Part shown: in pieces, positions 6,962 through 13,519 of the stretch
Numbering within the stretch: position 1 is the stretch's first letter
Layout of the letters: each line of letters begins with the position of its first letter
DNA from: a virus
IMG/VR virus record: IMGVR_UViG_3300014497_000220
Location: 1-20,989 of that record
Reading direction: 5' to 3' (one strand)
Length of the DNA stretch: 20,989 nt
Position numbers and translations under genes: made by a program
Notes under the pieces: model-generated
What the model was told of the DNA's origin: nothing
Seen by the model: the letters and a program-made list of their open reading frames with translations, nothing else
The model's database searches: none

Positions 6962-8527
6962 ATGCAAGTCGGTTTCAAGACCCTCGCAAACCGTTACGAC
7001 ATCGCACTGGCACAGCCTCTACGAGTCGACTCGATGATCGGCACTGTACGTGTCAGTCGCGAAAGTGACGGCAATGTGGAGAACCGGTATCCGGTAAGCT
7101 ATCGGCCCGCAGACGATTTCGCAGGACATTTCGAATTCGGCCTCAAGTACGAAGAGATCCATCTCGAGTTCTTCGCCCGCCTGTTTGCGACCATAGGTCC
7201 GCAGCCTGTCGAAGACTGGTGTCGACGGGAGCCATTCGGTCAGTATGCCCGTCGCACGGGATTCCTCTACGAATGGCTGACAGGGCAACGTCTGGATGTG
7301 CCAGACGTAACCAATGGCGGCTATGTTGATGTACTTTCGCCAAAAGATTACCTGACTCGTCGCGAGTCACTGCGAACTCGGCGTTGGCGAGTCAATAACA
7401 ACCTGCCGGGGACGGCTGAGTTCTGCCCCTTGGTTCGTCGTACGGTGCCAGTGCAGGAGGCCCTGCAATTCGATCTACGCGAGGCATTGGATGAATTGGA
7501 TCAGGCCTTTGGCCCCGACATCCTGATGCGTACCGCCAGTTGGCTGACGTTCAAGGAATCGCGCGCGAGCTTTCTCATCGAAAAGGAAGCCGACCAGGCC
7601 GATCGTATCCAGCGGTTTGCCCATGTCATCGCCCAGTACTGCGGACATATCAAAGACCCGTTGAGCAACGACAGCCTGCACTCCCTGCAAGCCGGCATTC
7701 TGGGGCGTGATGCCATTGGACTGGGCCTGCGGCGCTCTCCGGTGTTTGTGGGACAAGCCACGATGCGCGAGGACATCGTGCATTACATTGCCCCACATTT
7801 CGCGGATCTCGCTCAGCTATTGGCAGGACTCAACGAGTTTGAAGTTGCAACGCGTGGCGCGGAATCATTGGCACGTGCCGCTGTGTTGGCCTTTGGCTTC
7901 GTGTACATCCATCCCATGCGCGATGGCAATGGCCGGATTCATCGTTTCCTGATCAACGACACCCTGATTCGGGATAAGGCAGTGCCCGACGGCGTGATAC
8001 TGCCGGTGTCAGCCACAATCACGAGCTCGATCGACTTCAGGGCCGGCTACGACCGTACGCTCGAAGTGTTCTCGCGACCGTTCATGCGACGTTACGCAGC
8101 GGCCTATCGGTTCGGCGAACTCGTGACCTACGAGGACGGGACTCGCAGCAACTTCATCTTCGATGAATACGAGGACGCGTGTTTCGCCTGGCGCTATCCC
8201 GATCTGACCGAACACGTCCTGTACACCGCACGTGTCGTCGAGCACACGATTCGAAAGGAAATGGCGGATGAAGCCAGAGTACTGGTAATCTTTCAGCGAG
8301 CTCAGGAACAGCTGAAAGAGGTACTGGAAATGCCAGACCTGGATGCGAACCGCATCATCCGCTCCATCAAGGAGAACGGCTGGATAGTGTCCGGCAAGCT
8401 AAAGAAAGGGTACCCGCAGCTTGAAGATGCGCGCATGGCGGAGCGCGTTGTGGAGGCCGTGCGTTCTGCGTTTGAGGATCGAGAGATGAGTGCAGGCGAA
8501 GAAGGATTTTTCGGCGAGTCCGGGTAA
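6962..8527 (+). CDS. Fic-domain protein (putative AMP/UMP transferase)
   Basis: The protein has 521 residues with AAAGGA 8 bases before ATG 6962. The Fic core motif HPMRDGNGR starts at His317 within FVYIHPMRDGNGRIHRF and matches the family signature HPFxxGNGR, with Met in place of Phe. Fic proteins transfer a nucleotide, usually AMP, to hydroxyl side chains of target proteins. An upstream helix reads SRASFLIEKE, with Ser203 and Glu207, matching the autoinhibitory S/TxxxE(G/N) motif except that Lys replaces Gly. This points to a class II arrangement with the inhibitory helix N-terminal to the core. The last 130 residues form an extra helical region of unknown role. The gene stands alone between a repeat-rich promoter and its own terminator, so it is probably monocistronic. 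It may be a cellular regulator, a toxin or a defence effector. Confidence 0.9.
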   Translation: MQVGFKTLANRYDIALAQPLRVDSMIGTVRVSRESDGNVENRYPVSYRPADDFAGHFEFGLKYEEIHLEFFARLFATIGPQPVEDWCRREPFGQYARRTGFLYEWLTGQRLDVPDVTNGGYVDVLSPKDYLTRRESLRTRRWRVNNNLPGTAEFCPLVRRTVPVQEALQFDLREALDELDQAFGPDILMRTASWLTFKESRASFLIEKEADQADRIQRFAHVIAQYCGHIKDPLSNDSLHSLQAGILGRDAIGLGLRRSPVFVGQATMREDIVHYIAPHFADLAQLLAGLNEFEVATRGAESLARAAVLAFGFVYIHPMRDGNGRIHRFLINDTLIRDKAVPDGVILPVSATITSSIDFRAGYDRTLEVFSRPFMRRYAAAYRFGELVTYEDGTRSNFIFDEYEDACFAWRYPDLTEHVLYTARVVEHTIRKEMADEARVLVIFQRAQEQLKEVLEMPDLDANRIIRSIKENGWIVSGKLKKGYPQLEDARMAERVVEAVRSAFEDREMSAGEEGFFGESG

Positions 8528-8545
8528 GGCGCTGGGGTGGATTAG

Positions 8546-8575
8546 AAAAAAACGGTCTTGATAGCCGTTTTTTTT
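8546..8575 (+). terminator. Rho-independent terminator after fic
   Basis: A7 followed by ACGG, a TCTTGATAG loop region and CCGT with a T8 tail forms a terminator 18 bases past the fic stop. Its sequence and the next 30 bases resemble the tRNA-Gly terminator at 6681-6732, with roughly ten mismatches in 51 positions, so it is a diverged copy. Confidence 0.75.
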
Positions 8576-8615
8576 GTACCCGGGATTTGGTCGAGTCATG
8601 ACCGACCCATCTGCT

Positions 8616-8639
8616 TGCTGATAAATATGCTGATAAATA
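8616..8639. repeat. 12-bp perfect tandem duplication
   Basis: TGCTGATAAATA is repeated exactly at 8616-8627 and 8628-8639, shortly after the fic terminator. It may be a slippage product or a pair of binding sites. Confidence 0.5.
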
Positions 8640-9114
8640 AATCCGTCACCTTTTCCCCAAGCGGGATGAGGAGATCAAAAGGTTAACGAAGAAAAGAAAA
8701 TGAGCAGACGGTAGGGCCTCCTAGCCCGACTAGGTCGGGAACCCCACATAACCATCCGCAGCATGCTGCGTCGTACGGTAGAGAGAATATCACCGTGTCA
8801 CGTCTGTTCGTCACAACCGTAACGCACATCGGTAGTGAAATGGGAGGGAAACAGACCTAGACCAGAGGTCTGAATAAATGGGTGCAATGGCAGATATATG
8901 CTAAACCCTAGGTAGGTTCGCAGTGGTCCACAGGCCGATACAAGGCTATTGCTGTCGGGTAGCCAGGGTAATATCCTTCGCCGCCGCATCAAAGGTGGCA
9001 GGTCTATCGCGCCGTATCGACAGTCAAAGGCTGTCCGTGGTCTCCTAGTACCGATCTCCTATGTCACTTTCAACAAGGAAGCTGCTCCGCTGTCAAATGG
9101 ATGACGAACCTACT
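8640..9114 (+). ncRNA. Candidate structured RNA leader (unclassified)
   Basis: These roughly 470 bases have no convincing gene but hold many hairpins. CCTTTT (8649-8654) pairs with AAAAGG (8677-8682). CCCGAC-TAG-GTCGGG (8724-8738) has a competing CCTAG/CTAGG fold. CGCAGCATGCTGCG at 8757-8770 is a perfect palindrome. CAGACCT (8852-8858) pairs with AGGTCTG (8866-8872) around a 7-base loop. GGCTA/TAGCC occur near 8943-8966, and GACAG (9019-9023) pairs with CTGTC (9031-9035). The stretch ends just before the ribosome site of the 82-residue gene. It could be a long 5' leader, a stand-alone small RNA, or the RNA part of a lost retroelement. I see no reverse transcriptase nearby and recognise no known RNA family. 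Confidence 0.4.
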
Positions 9115-9128
9115 AAAGGAGAACGAAG

Positions 9129-9377
9129 ATGAGCAAAAGTCGTGAGCATAAAAGCCTGATGGATAGGTTGAAAGGCTACTACATGGGTGCAGAGCGCGAT
9201 GCCGCGAAAACAACACCGTTCTACGTCACTGGAGACGGCGTGATGTTTGCTAATCCTAAAGAAGTGATTCGCTCGCAAGCCGTGCAGCACCAATTGTCGG
9301 CGTTTGAGTCGTTGAGGACTGAGATGCAGGACAAAAAGAACGATGATGCCGATAAACGGGCTGCTCAAGGCGATTAG
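9129..9377 (+). CDS. Small soluble protein, first gene of a membrane-protein operon
   Basis: The protein has 82 residues with a strong AAAGGAGAA site at 9115-9123, 5 bases before the ATG. It is highly charged and helical (MSKSREHKSLMDRLKGYYMG at the start, EMQDKKNDDADKRA near the end), with a short beta-like middle (TPFYVTGDGVMFANP). It has no membrane segment or known motif. It precedes the membrane protein by 36 bases, including an intercistronic hairpin, so the two likely act together. Its family is unknown to me. Confidence 0.75.
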   Translation: MSKSREHKSLMDRLKGYYMGAERDAAKTTPFYVTGDGVMFANPKEVIRSQAVQHQLSAFESLRTEMQDKKNDDADKRAAQGD

Positions 9378-9395
9378 ACAAGGCGTTTAATCGCC
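9369..9395 (+). promoter_or_regulatory. Intercistronic hairpin between the two operon genes
   Basis: GGCGATTA at 9369-9376 is perfectly complementary to TAATCGCC at 9388-9395. The left arm carries most of the first gene's stop codon (TAG 9375-9377), and the right arm ends 4 bases before the AAGGA ribosome site (9400-9404) of the second gene. Without a T-tract it is more likely a translation-coupling or mRNA-stability element than a terminator. Confidence 0.5.
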
Positions 9396-9413
9396 GCCTA
9401 AGGATGGGTTTGA

Positions 9414-10271
9414 ATGCTCAAAGCAGCGTTAGCATTTTTCCCGTTGATAGCGGGCTATCTTTTTGTAACCACTTGGCACAAAACGAGATACCTCATCAAG
9501 CGTGAGGACTCCCAAAAAATCTATATCAGAGCCGCTTTTTGGGGCCTCTGGCTCTTCCTTCTAGCGTTTACTTTCGTCACCTCGATCAAACAGGACGTGG
9601 AGCCGTATCTGGCATTCGTACGGGTATGGGCAGATCTAGCAATCCTTCAAGACTCTAGCGACCGGCAGACAGACACAGCTTTTTGGGTGCTCGTCCTATT
9701 CTCCACATTAGCTCTGGGAATGTTTGGCGGTTACCTGCTCAACTGGGGCCTGGCCTTCGGAACCATTTCTAGAAAAGAGTTTTTTCGGTTACTCGTACGT
9801 CGAATTAAACACCGCGACCCTCATTTTTTTCGCCAAATCTATGACTACTCAACCCGCGCAGCACTCAAAAAAGTAATACGTGATTTGAATGCCGACCTTG
9901 AAATCATCGTAATGAGGGCATTGGAGCTTACGATGCCCGTCTCCGTAACTATGGGGAACGGCAAGGTTTATATAGGTTATGTGACTGGGGCGATTGATCC
10001 TGGAGACAAACGCGACATGCTCCGGATTTTGCCTGTGGTGAGTGGTTATCGTGCGGGAGAGGAAATGACGCTTCGTTTCACAACTTGGTACACAACGGTA
10101 TATCAGCGTTTCAAGGAGGATGAGTCATTAAGCCACCTAAACCCTGAGTTGTTTGAAGTGGCCTTTCCTCTGAGCGAAATCAGAGCGATCAATCTGTTTG
10201 ATGCCGAGGCATATCAAGCCTTTCAGCAGGAAAATGCTCCGGCCGTTCGAATTTACCTCCCCGATCCATAG
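9414..10271 (+). CDS. Three-helix membrane protein with cytoplasmic C-terminal domain
   Basis: The protein has 285 residues with an AAGGATGG site upstream of the ATG. Hydrophobic helices lie at about 3-21, 38-58 and 89-112. The remaining 170 residues are soluble and mixed alpha/beta. A stretch near the middle, VTMGNGKVYIGYV followed by MLRILPVVSGYRAG and MTLRFTTWYTTVY, recalls small beta-barrel domains of DUF6338-like membrane proteins, an impression rather than a search result. The protein has no transport or enzyme motif I can identify. It sits behind a small soluble partner and a hairpin-rich leader. A membrane anchor with a cytoplasmic sensor domain fits an abortive-infection effector, but this is speculative. 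The 3' flank has short GC hairpins (GCGCC-GTA-GGCGC at 10327-10339) without a T-run. Confidence 0.8.
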   Translation: MLKAALAFFPLIAGYLFVTTWHKTRYLIKREDSQKIYIRAAFWGLWLFLLAFTFVTSIKQDVEPYLAFVRVWADLAILQDSSDRQTDTAFWVLVLFSTLALGMFGGYLLNWGLAFGTISRKEFFRLLVRRIKHRDPHFFRQIYDYSTRAALKKVIRDLNADLEIIVMRALELTMPVSVTMGNGKVYIGYVTGAIDPGDKRDMLRILPVVSGYRAGEEMTLRFTTWYTTVYQRFKEDESLSHLNPELFEVAFPLSEIRAINLFDAEAYQAFQQENAPAVRIYLPDP

Positions 10272-10829
10272 CTCTCTACCTCCTCACGCAACATTACGAC
10301 CTGCTTCACATGAGTCGCAGCCTGTAGCGCCGTAGGCGCCCCCCCCAGCTTACTCTCAGGCCGGAAGCATTTGCGGCCATGATGCAAAAGTTTGATGGAA
10401 GCAGGAATGGATGGTCAGCCAGCTACAACGCAAACATCACCGTCTAAGCCTGACCCGAAGGGTTGACGCTGTCGTTGCCCGAGGCAGGGAGCTAGGGTAA
10501 CGACAGCCCTCCGCTAACGGTGGCATGCCCTCACTGCTTCCCAAGTTCAAACCAATACGACGAGGGCCGAAATGGCCCACGATAAACTTAGCGAGCAAGA
10601 GGCCAACATCTGGGTGTAAGCAAGTGCGATGATAATGCCGGCAAGCATCGCGCGGGTCTCCGAGGGTGGGGCATTCTAGAGGGGCATCCAGGAGATGCTT
10701 TCGCATTAAACTACGTATACGCGGCTTATGAACTGCCGTTTATTGAAGCACAATTATTCGCAGGTTCCGATGAATGTTTGAACCTTGAACTTACAGCTAG
10801 GAAATTGAAGATACATAGGAGAAGGAAGG
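10272..10829. other. Hairpin-rich non-coding stretch
   Basis: This 558-base gap has no credible gene. It contains GGCCG/CGGCC at 10359-10378 and a striking stem at 10468-10507: GCTGTCGTTGCCC pairs over 13 positions with GGGTAACGACAGC, one pair being G-T, around a 14-base loop. A GGGCC-GAAAT-GGCCC hairpin follows near 10564-10578. An opposite-strand 89-codon frame (10437-10706) covers the same area but lacks a ribosome site. The stretch could be a relic of a mobile element or a structured RNA; I do not recognise it. Confidence 0.45.
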
Positions 10830-11282
10830 ATGAAGCTACAGGATATTCTAGGTAATGACTCTCTTGAGGAAATTGAGGATGTATCAGTCTTCCTTCCTAC
10901 AGAGCTGCTTCGTCAAAGCGGTATTGCACTGGAGAGCTACTGGCAGCAAGACAGTAGTGGTTGGAGCTATCGTGTTGATCCGGAAAATCCGAACATACCA
11001 CTGCAGCGTCATGTCCATATCGCCAAGACGAAGCACACCCAGAGCAAGGATTTGCAGGTGTCATGGAATGTTGATGGCTCTCGACATGACAAGAAGTCAT
11101 TCAATGCATCCCTTGGAGCGCAACACTTCCCGCAAGAGCTGGCGAGACGTGTCCTGAACCTTGCCGATAGTGTTGTGCTCGAGGATTTTGGCTCCAAAGA
11201 GATTCGCATTCTTAGCGACGAAGCGACGTTCTCGACGGATGGCAAAGAAGCCTTCGTTCGCTTTTCGTTGAGTCTTAGCTGA
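10830..11282 (+). CDS. DUF6367-like protein
   Basis: The protein has 150 residues with AGGAGAAGGAAGG directly before the ATG. The centre reads QRHVHIAKTKHTQSKDLQVSWN then DGSRHDKKSFN, a His-rich pattern I associate with the DUF6367 family, whose role is not known to me. The N-terminus (LQDILGNDSLEEIEDVSVFLP) is acidic and the C-terminus is beta-rich. No catalytic set is certain, although the HVH and RHD residues could bind metal. It stands alone, facing the PIN-like gene tail to tail, with a hairpin between them. It could be a small defence-island accessory protein or a nuclease inhibitor; neither is shown. Confidence 0.75.
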   Translation: MKLQDILGNDSLEEIEDVSVFLPTELLRQSGIALESYWQQDSSGWSYRVDPENPNIPLQRHVHIAKTKHTQSKDLQVSWNVDGSRHDKKSFNASLGAQHFPQELARRVLNLADSVVLEDFGSKEIRILSDEATFSTDGKEAFVRFSLSLS

Positions 11283-11290
11283 TCTGTCCG

Positions 11291-11327
11291 GCTGGCCCCT
11301 TTTTTGTTCATGACATGCAGGGCCAGC
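11291..11327. terminator. Hairpin between convergent genes
   Basis: GCTGGCCC at 11291-11298 is perfectly complementary to GGGCCAGC at 11320-11327, with a 21-base loop holding a T6 run and CTTTTTC shortly after on the right. It lies between the ends of two convergent genes and probably serves as a two-way terminator. Confidence 0.5.
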
Positions 11328-11357
11328 TGCATCTTTTTCAAAGCCCCGGCATCAGGT

Positions 11358-11945
11358 CTAGGTGTTATTGCCAGCAAGGTTGTTCAACCGGCACTGCAGT
11401 GCTATGCCGTAGGCTGTCGAAAGATGGCGGGCCAGAGAACCACCCATTTCGATGTGTTGGGATAAAACCGTCTGGTGATCCGCATCTGTAAGGATGTTTG
11501 TAAAGATGAGCCAGGAATGCAGGTGTGGGGTTGTTTGGGTAATCGCTTGAGCAACGCTTTCTGAGAGAGCTCTCGCCTTGCGATCATCGGTAATGAATGC
11601 TTGGCGGATCCTACTTGCGAAGGCGATCGATGATAGCTCGCCTTTACCTAGTCTTCTTCGGCTTTCAAGATTTGCGATGGCTTGGAGATCGTCAATACTA
11701 CAGGAATGCGACGAAAATTTACCCTTGGCCTGCTCTTGCTTTAGGCGCTCTTTCAGCTCTAGGTCGGCTTCGGTGGGGGCTGTGCGAGGCTTGACCAGGC
11801 ATTCGTAAAGGACGAAACCCGTCATGCAGAACTCGCATTTGGCTTCCTGAGCTGCCGCATACAGCTGACGCGAGGACAAAATGTTCCAAACCGAGCAGGT
11901 GTCGGCCACATTGATCTTGTGGAATTTCGATGGATCAATAGCCAT
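11358..11945 (-). CDS. PIN-like nuclease, putative toxin
   Basis: The protein has 195 residues starting at ATG 11945, with AAGGA 7 bases upstream and an 11-base overlap with the XRE/ImmA gene's stop. The frame is open further upstream but without a better ribosome site. Features of a PIN-like RNase are visible: D15 in NVADTCSVWNILSS, E48 in LYE, G102-E103 in GKGELSSIAFA, and D120-D121 in FITDDRKA. These four acidic positions would form the metal-dependent RNase site. Pairing with an upstream XRE plus ImmA/IrrE protein matches a predicted toxin-antitoxin arrangement with DUF4411-type PIN proteins. The toxin role is inferred from this context. Confidence 0.75.
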   Translation of the reverse strand: MAIDPSKFHKINVADTCSVWNILSSRQLYAAAQEAKCEFCMTGFVLYECLVKPRTAPTEADLELKERLKQEQAKGKFSSHSCSIDDLQAIANLESRRRLGKGELSSIAFASRIRQAFITDDRKARALSESVAQAITQTTPHLHSWLIFTNILTDADHQTVLSQHIEMGGSLARHLSTAYGIALQCRLNNLAGNNT

Positions 11946-13065
11946 GTATTGTCCTTCCATACAGGGAAGCAAGTGCCGCCAGTTCGCCATAGCCGCAAAG
12001 GAGAGCTTCGGCGAGCCTGCCGAGGCTGATAATGCCTTGGCTATGCGCATCTAGGCAGAGCCTCACATAGTGATCGGACAGCCCACGTTCGAGTAGCGCA
12101 GCTTTTCTGGAGCGTTGTTGGGGGGTGAGGCTCTCTGGTAGTTCGGGGTCTATCTTTGCTTGCCGAGTAACACGATAACCTCGGATACGTCGACTGGTTT
12201 CAAGGTCAGCTCGCTGTGCAGTCTTTAAGGCAATTCCTAAGGCGTCACAGCTAACTCGAAACTTATTCGCCCACTCTTGAGCGTCCACTTCAGACCAGGT
12301 AGCCGGGTCGGAAAGCAAGCTGAGTGTTTCTGGAGGCATGAGGTAGCAGGAGGCGAACCTGTTTGCCCGCACTTCCCTGATGTCTTTGTCCCCCGGAATG
12401 GTCACGCCTGCCCCTTCTTCACTATCAAAAATACAGTGAGCCATTTCGTGCGCAGCACTGAATCGTTGTCGGTATACATCCTCGTTGTAGTTGACCAAAA
12501 TGCATTTGCCAGCGACAGGGTGCATCACAAAGAGACCTGAGATTTTGGAGTTGTCTAACTTTCGCCGGAACACATGTACACCGACTGAGCGAAACTCGGA
12601 GTAGATGTCTCGGGGCACCTCTCGGTCGGTATGACCCATTTGCCGGCGAAATTCCTTTGCCGCGCCTTCGGCATGAGCGAGGAAGTAGTTACCCCGTGGG
12701 GTGTAGGCAAAGGTACTGGCAGCACCACGGAGCTCTTGGGTTAAAAACTCTTCGGTTTCGCAGAGGTACAGAAACTCTTGAATGGCAGAGCGATCTTCCT
12801 TCGAGAACTCACGGCCATGCGCCCGGTAGAGCGTTTCAGTTTGCTTAAATGGGGCGACCTGCTCGTTTGATATAAAGAATTTGAAGTCGCATCGATAGTA
12901 GTCGGCAAGGATGAGCACCTCATCTCCTGTAGGCTCCAGTACACCCCTCTCGATATTATTCAGGCGTTCAACGTTGATGGCTGTGAAGGCTGCTATTTCG
13001 TCAACGGTTCGCTGAAGCTGGATACGATAGCGATGGAGCTTGTCGCCTAGGGCCTGGAGATTCAT
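11935..13065 (-). CDS. XRE-type regulator fused to ImmA/IrrE metallopeptidase
   Basis: The protein has 376 residues. An N-terminal helix-turn-helix of the XRE type occupies about 5-60 (TVDEIAAFTAINVERLNNIERG). A zinc peptidase domain of the ImmA/IrrE family follows: AAHEMAHCIFD gives H206, E207 and H210, and REVRANRFASCYLMP supplies the third ligand at about E231. The C-terminal 100 residues are helical and unassigned. Such proteins bind their own promoter and cleave a partner protein upon stress, or act as antitoxin. The gene overlaps the PIN-like gene by 11 bases, so they are co-translated. It diverges from the ATPase operon, and inverted repeats in the shared 237-base upstream region may be its operators. 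Confidence 0.88.
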   Translation of the reverse strand: MNLQALGDKLHRYRIQLQRTVDEIAAFTAINVERLNNIERGVLEPTGDEVLILADYYRCDFKFFISNEQVAPFKQTETLYRAHGREFSKEDRSAIQEFLYLCETEEFLTQELRGAASTFAYTPRGNYFLAHAEGAAKEFRRQMGHTDREVPRDIYSEFRSVGVHVFRRKLDNSKISGLFVMHPVAGKCILVNYNEDVYRQRFSAAHEMAHCIFDSEEGAGVTIPGDKDIREVRANRFASCYLMPPETLSLLSDPATWSEVDAQEWANKFRVSCDALGIALKTAQRADLETSRRIRGYRVTRQAKIDPELPESLTPQQRSRKAALLERGLSDHYVRLCLDAHSQGIISLGRLAEALLCGYGELAALASLYGRTIHGY

Positions 13066-13155
13066 GCGGGGGTCGGCTTCCTATAAGGTAATGCTTCGAG
13101 ACATCATAGCTCGGTTTTTTAAGCGCCCCTTCTCTAGACCCGACTACGTTTCCTT

Positions 13156-13211
13156 GCCGAAGCGAGAATCGGCGCATCCGTAAAAGGATCATAGCCAATG
13201 CGAATCTTCGC
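13156..13211. promoter_or_regulatory. Two inverted repeats in a divergent promoter region
   Basis: GCCGA (13156-13160) with TCGGC (13169-13173), and GCGAA-TC-TTCGC (13200-13211), lie between the divergent XRE/ImmA gene and the ATPase operon. XRE regulators normally bind such dyads, so these are candidate operators for one or both units. No clear -35/-10 pair could be assigned. Confidence 0.4.
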
Positions 13212-13302
13212 TCGCCTTGGCCCCTCGTTGAGGTAGCATTCTCGAAACCGGCTGCGCCCACAAGCTCCACCTGCGCGCCACACAGTTCCAAGGAGGAAAT
13301 CC

Positions 13303-13476
13303 ATGTTCGACAAAGCTAGTTGTTTGTCCTTGCTTGAAGACGACTATCACCAATATGAGCTTGGGCCTGTGGCCCATGCACCTCAGATGGCGCTTACTGA
13401 GCTACGCCCAACCGCTGACCAACTTGATAATAGTGTTCCTCTGCCGGGCCGAATAACAGGTAAGGAGATGCCTTAG
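13303..13476 (+). CDS. 57-residue protein, first gene of the ATPase/HNH operon
   Basis: This short frame begins with MFDKASCLSLLEDDYHQYEL. A full AAGGAGGAAAT ribosome site sits just before its ATG, one of the best in the window. It ends at TAG 13474-13476, 43 bases before the ATPase start. The sequence is acidic, with a Pro-rich tail (PLPGRITGKEMP), and has no membrane helix. I know of no such gene in standard Septu operons. It could be a regulator, an inhibitor or a trigger of the ATPase/HNH pair. Strong translation signals and position are the whole case for it. Confidence 0.6.
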   Translation: MFDKASCLSLLEDDYHQYELGPVAHAPQMALTELRPTADQLDNSVPLPGRITGKEMP

Positions 13477-13519
13477 TGCTCCGAAGATCCTCAAGAACTC
13501 TTGTCAAGGAAGGTGTCGT

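Noticed and set aside
8640-9114. Retron or group II intron
   Set aside because: No reverse transcriptase is present anywhere in the window, and I could find neither flanking a1/a2-type repeats nor the intron domain V signature.
10437-10706. 89-codon opposite-strand frame
   Set aside because: It has no ribosome site and overlaps a strong stem. It is kept as a possible small gene only within the finding on this block.
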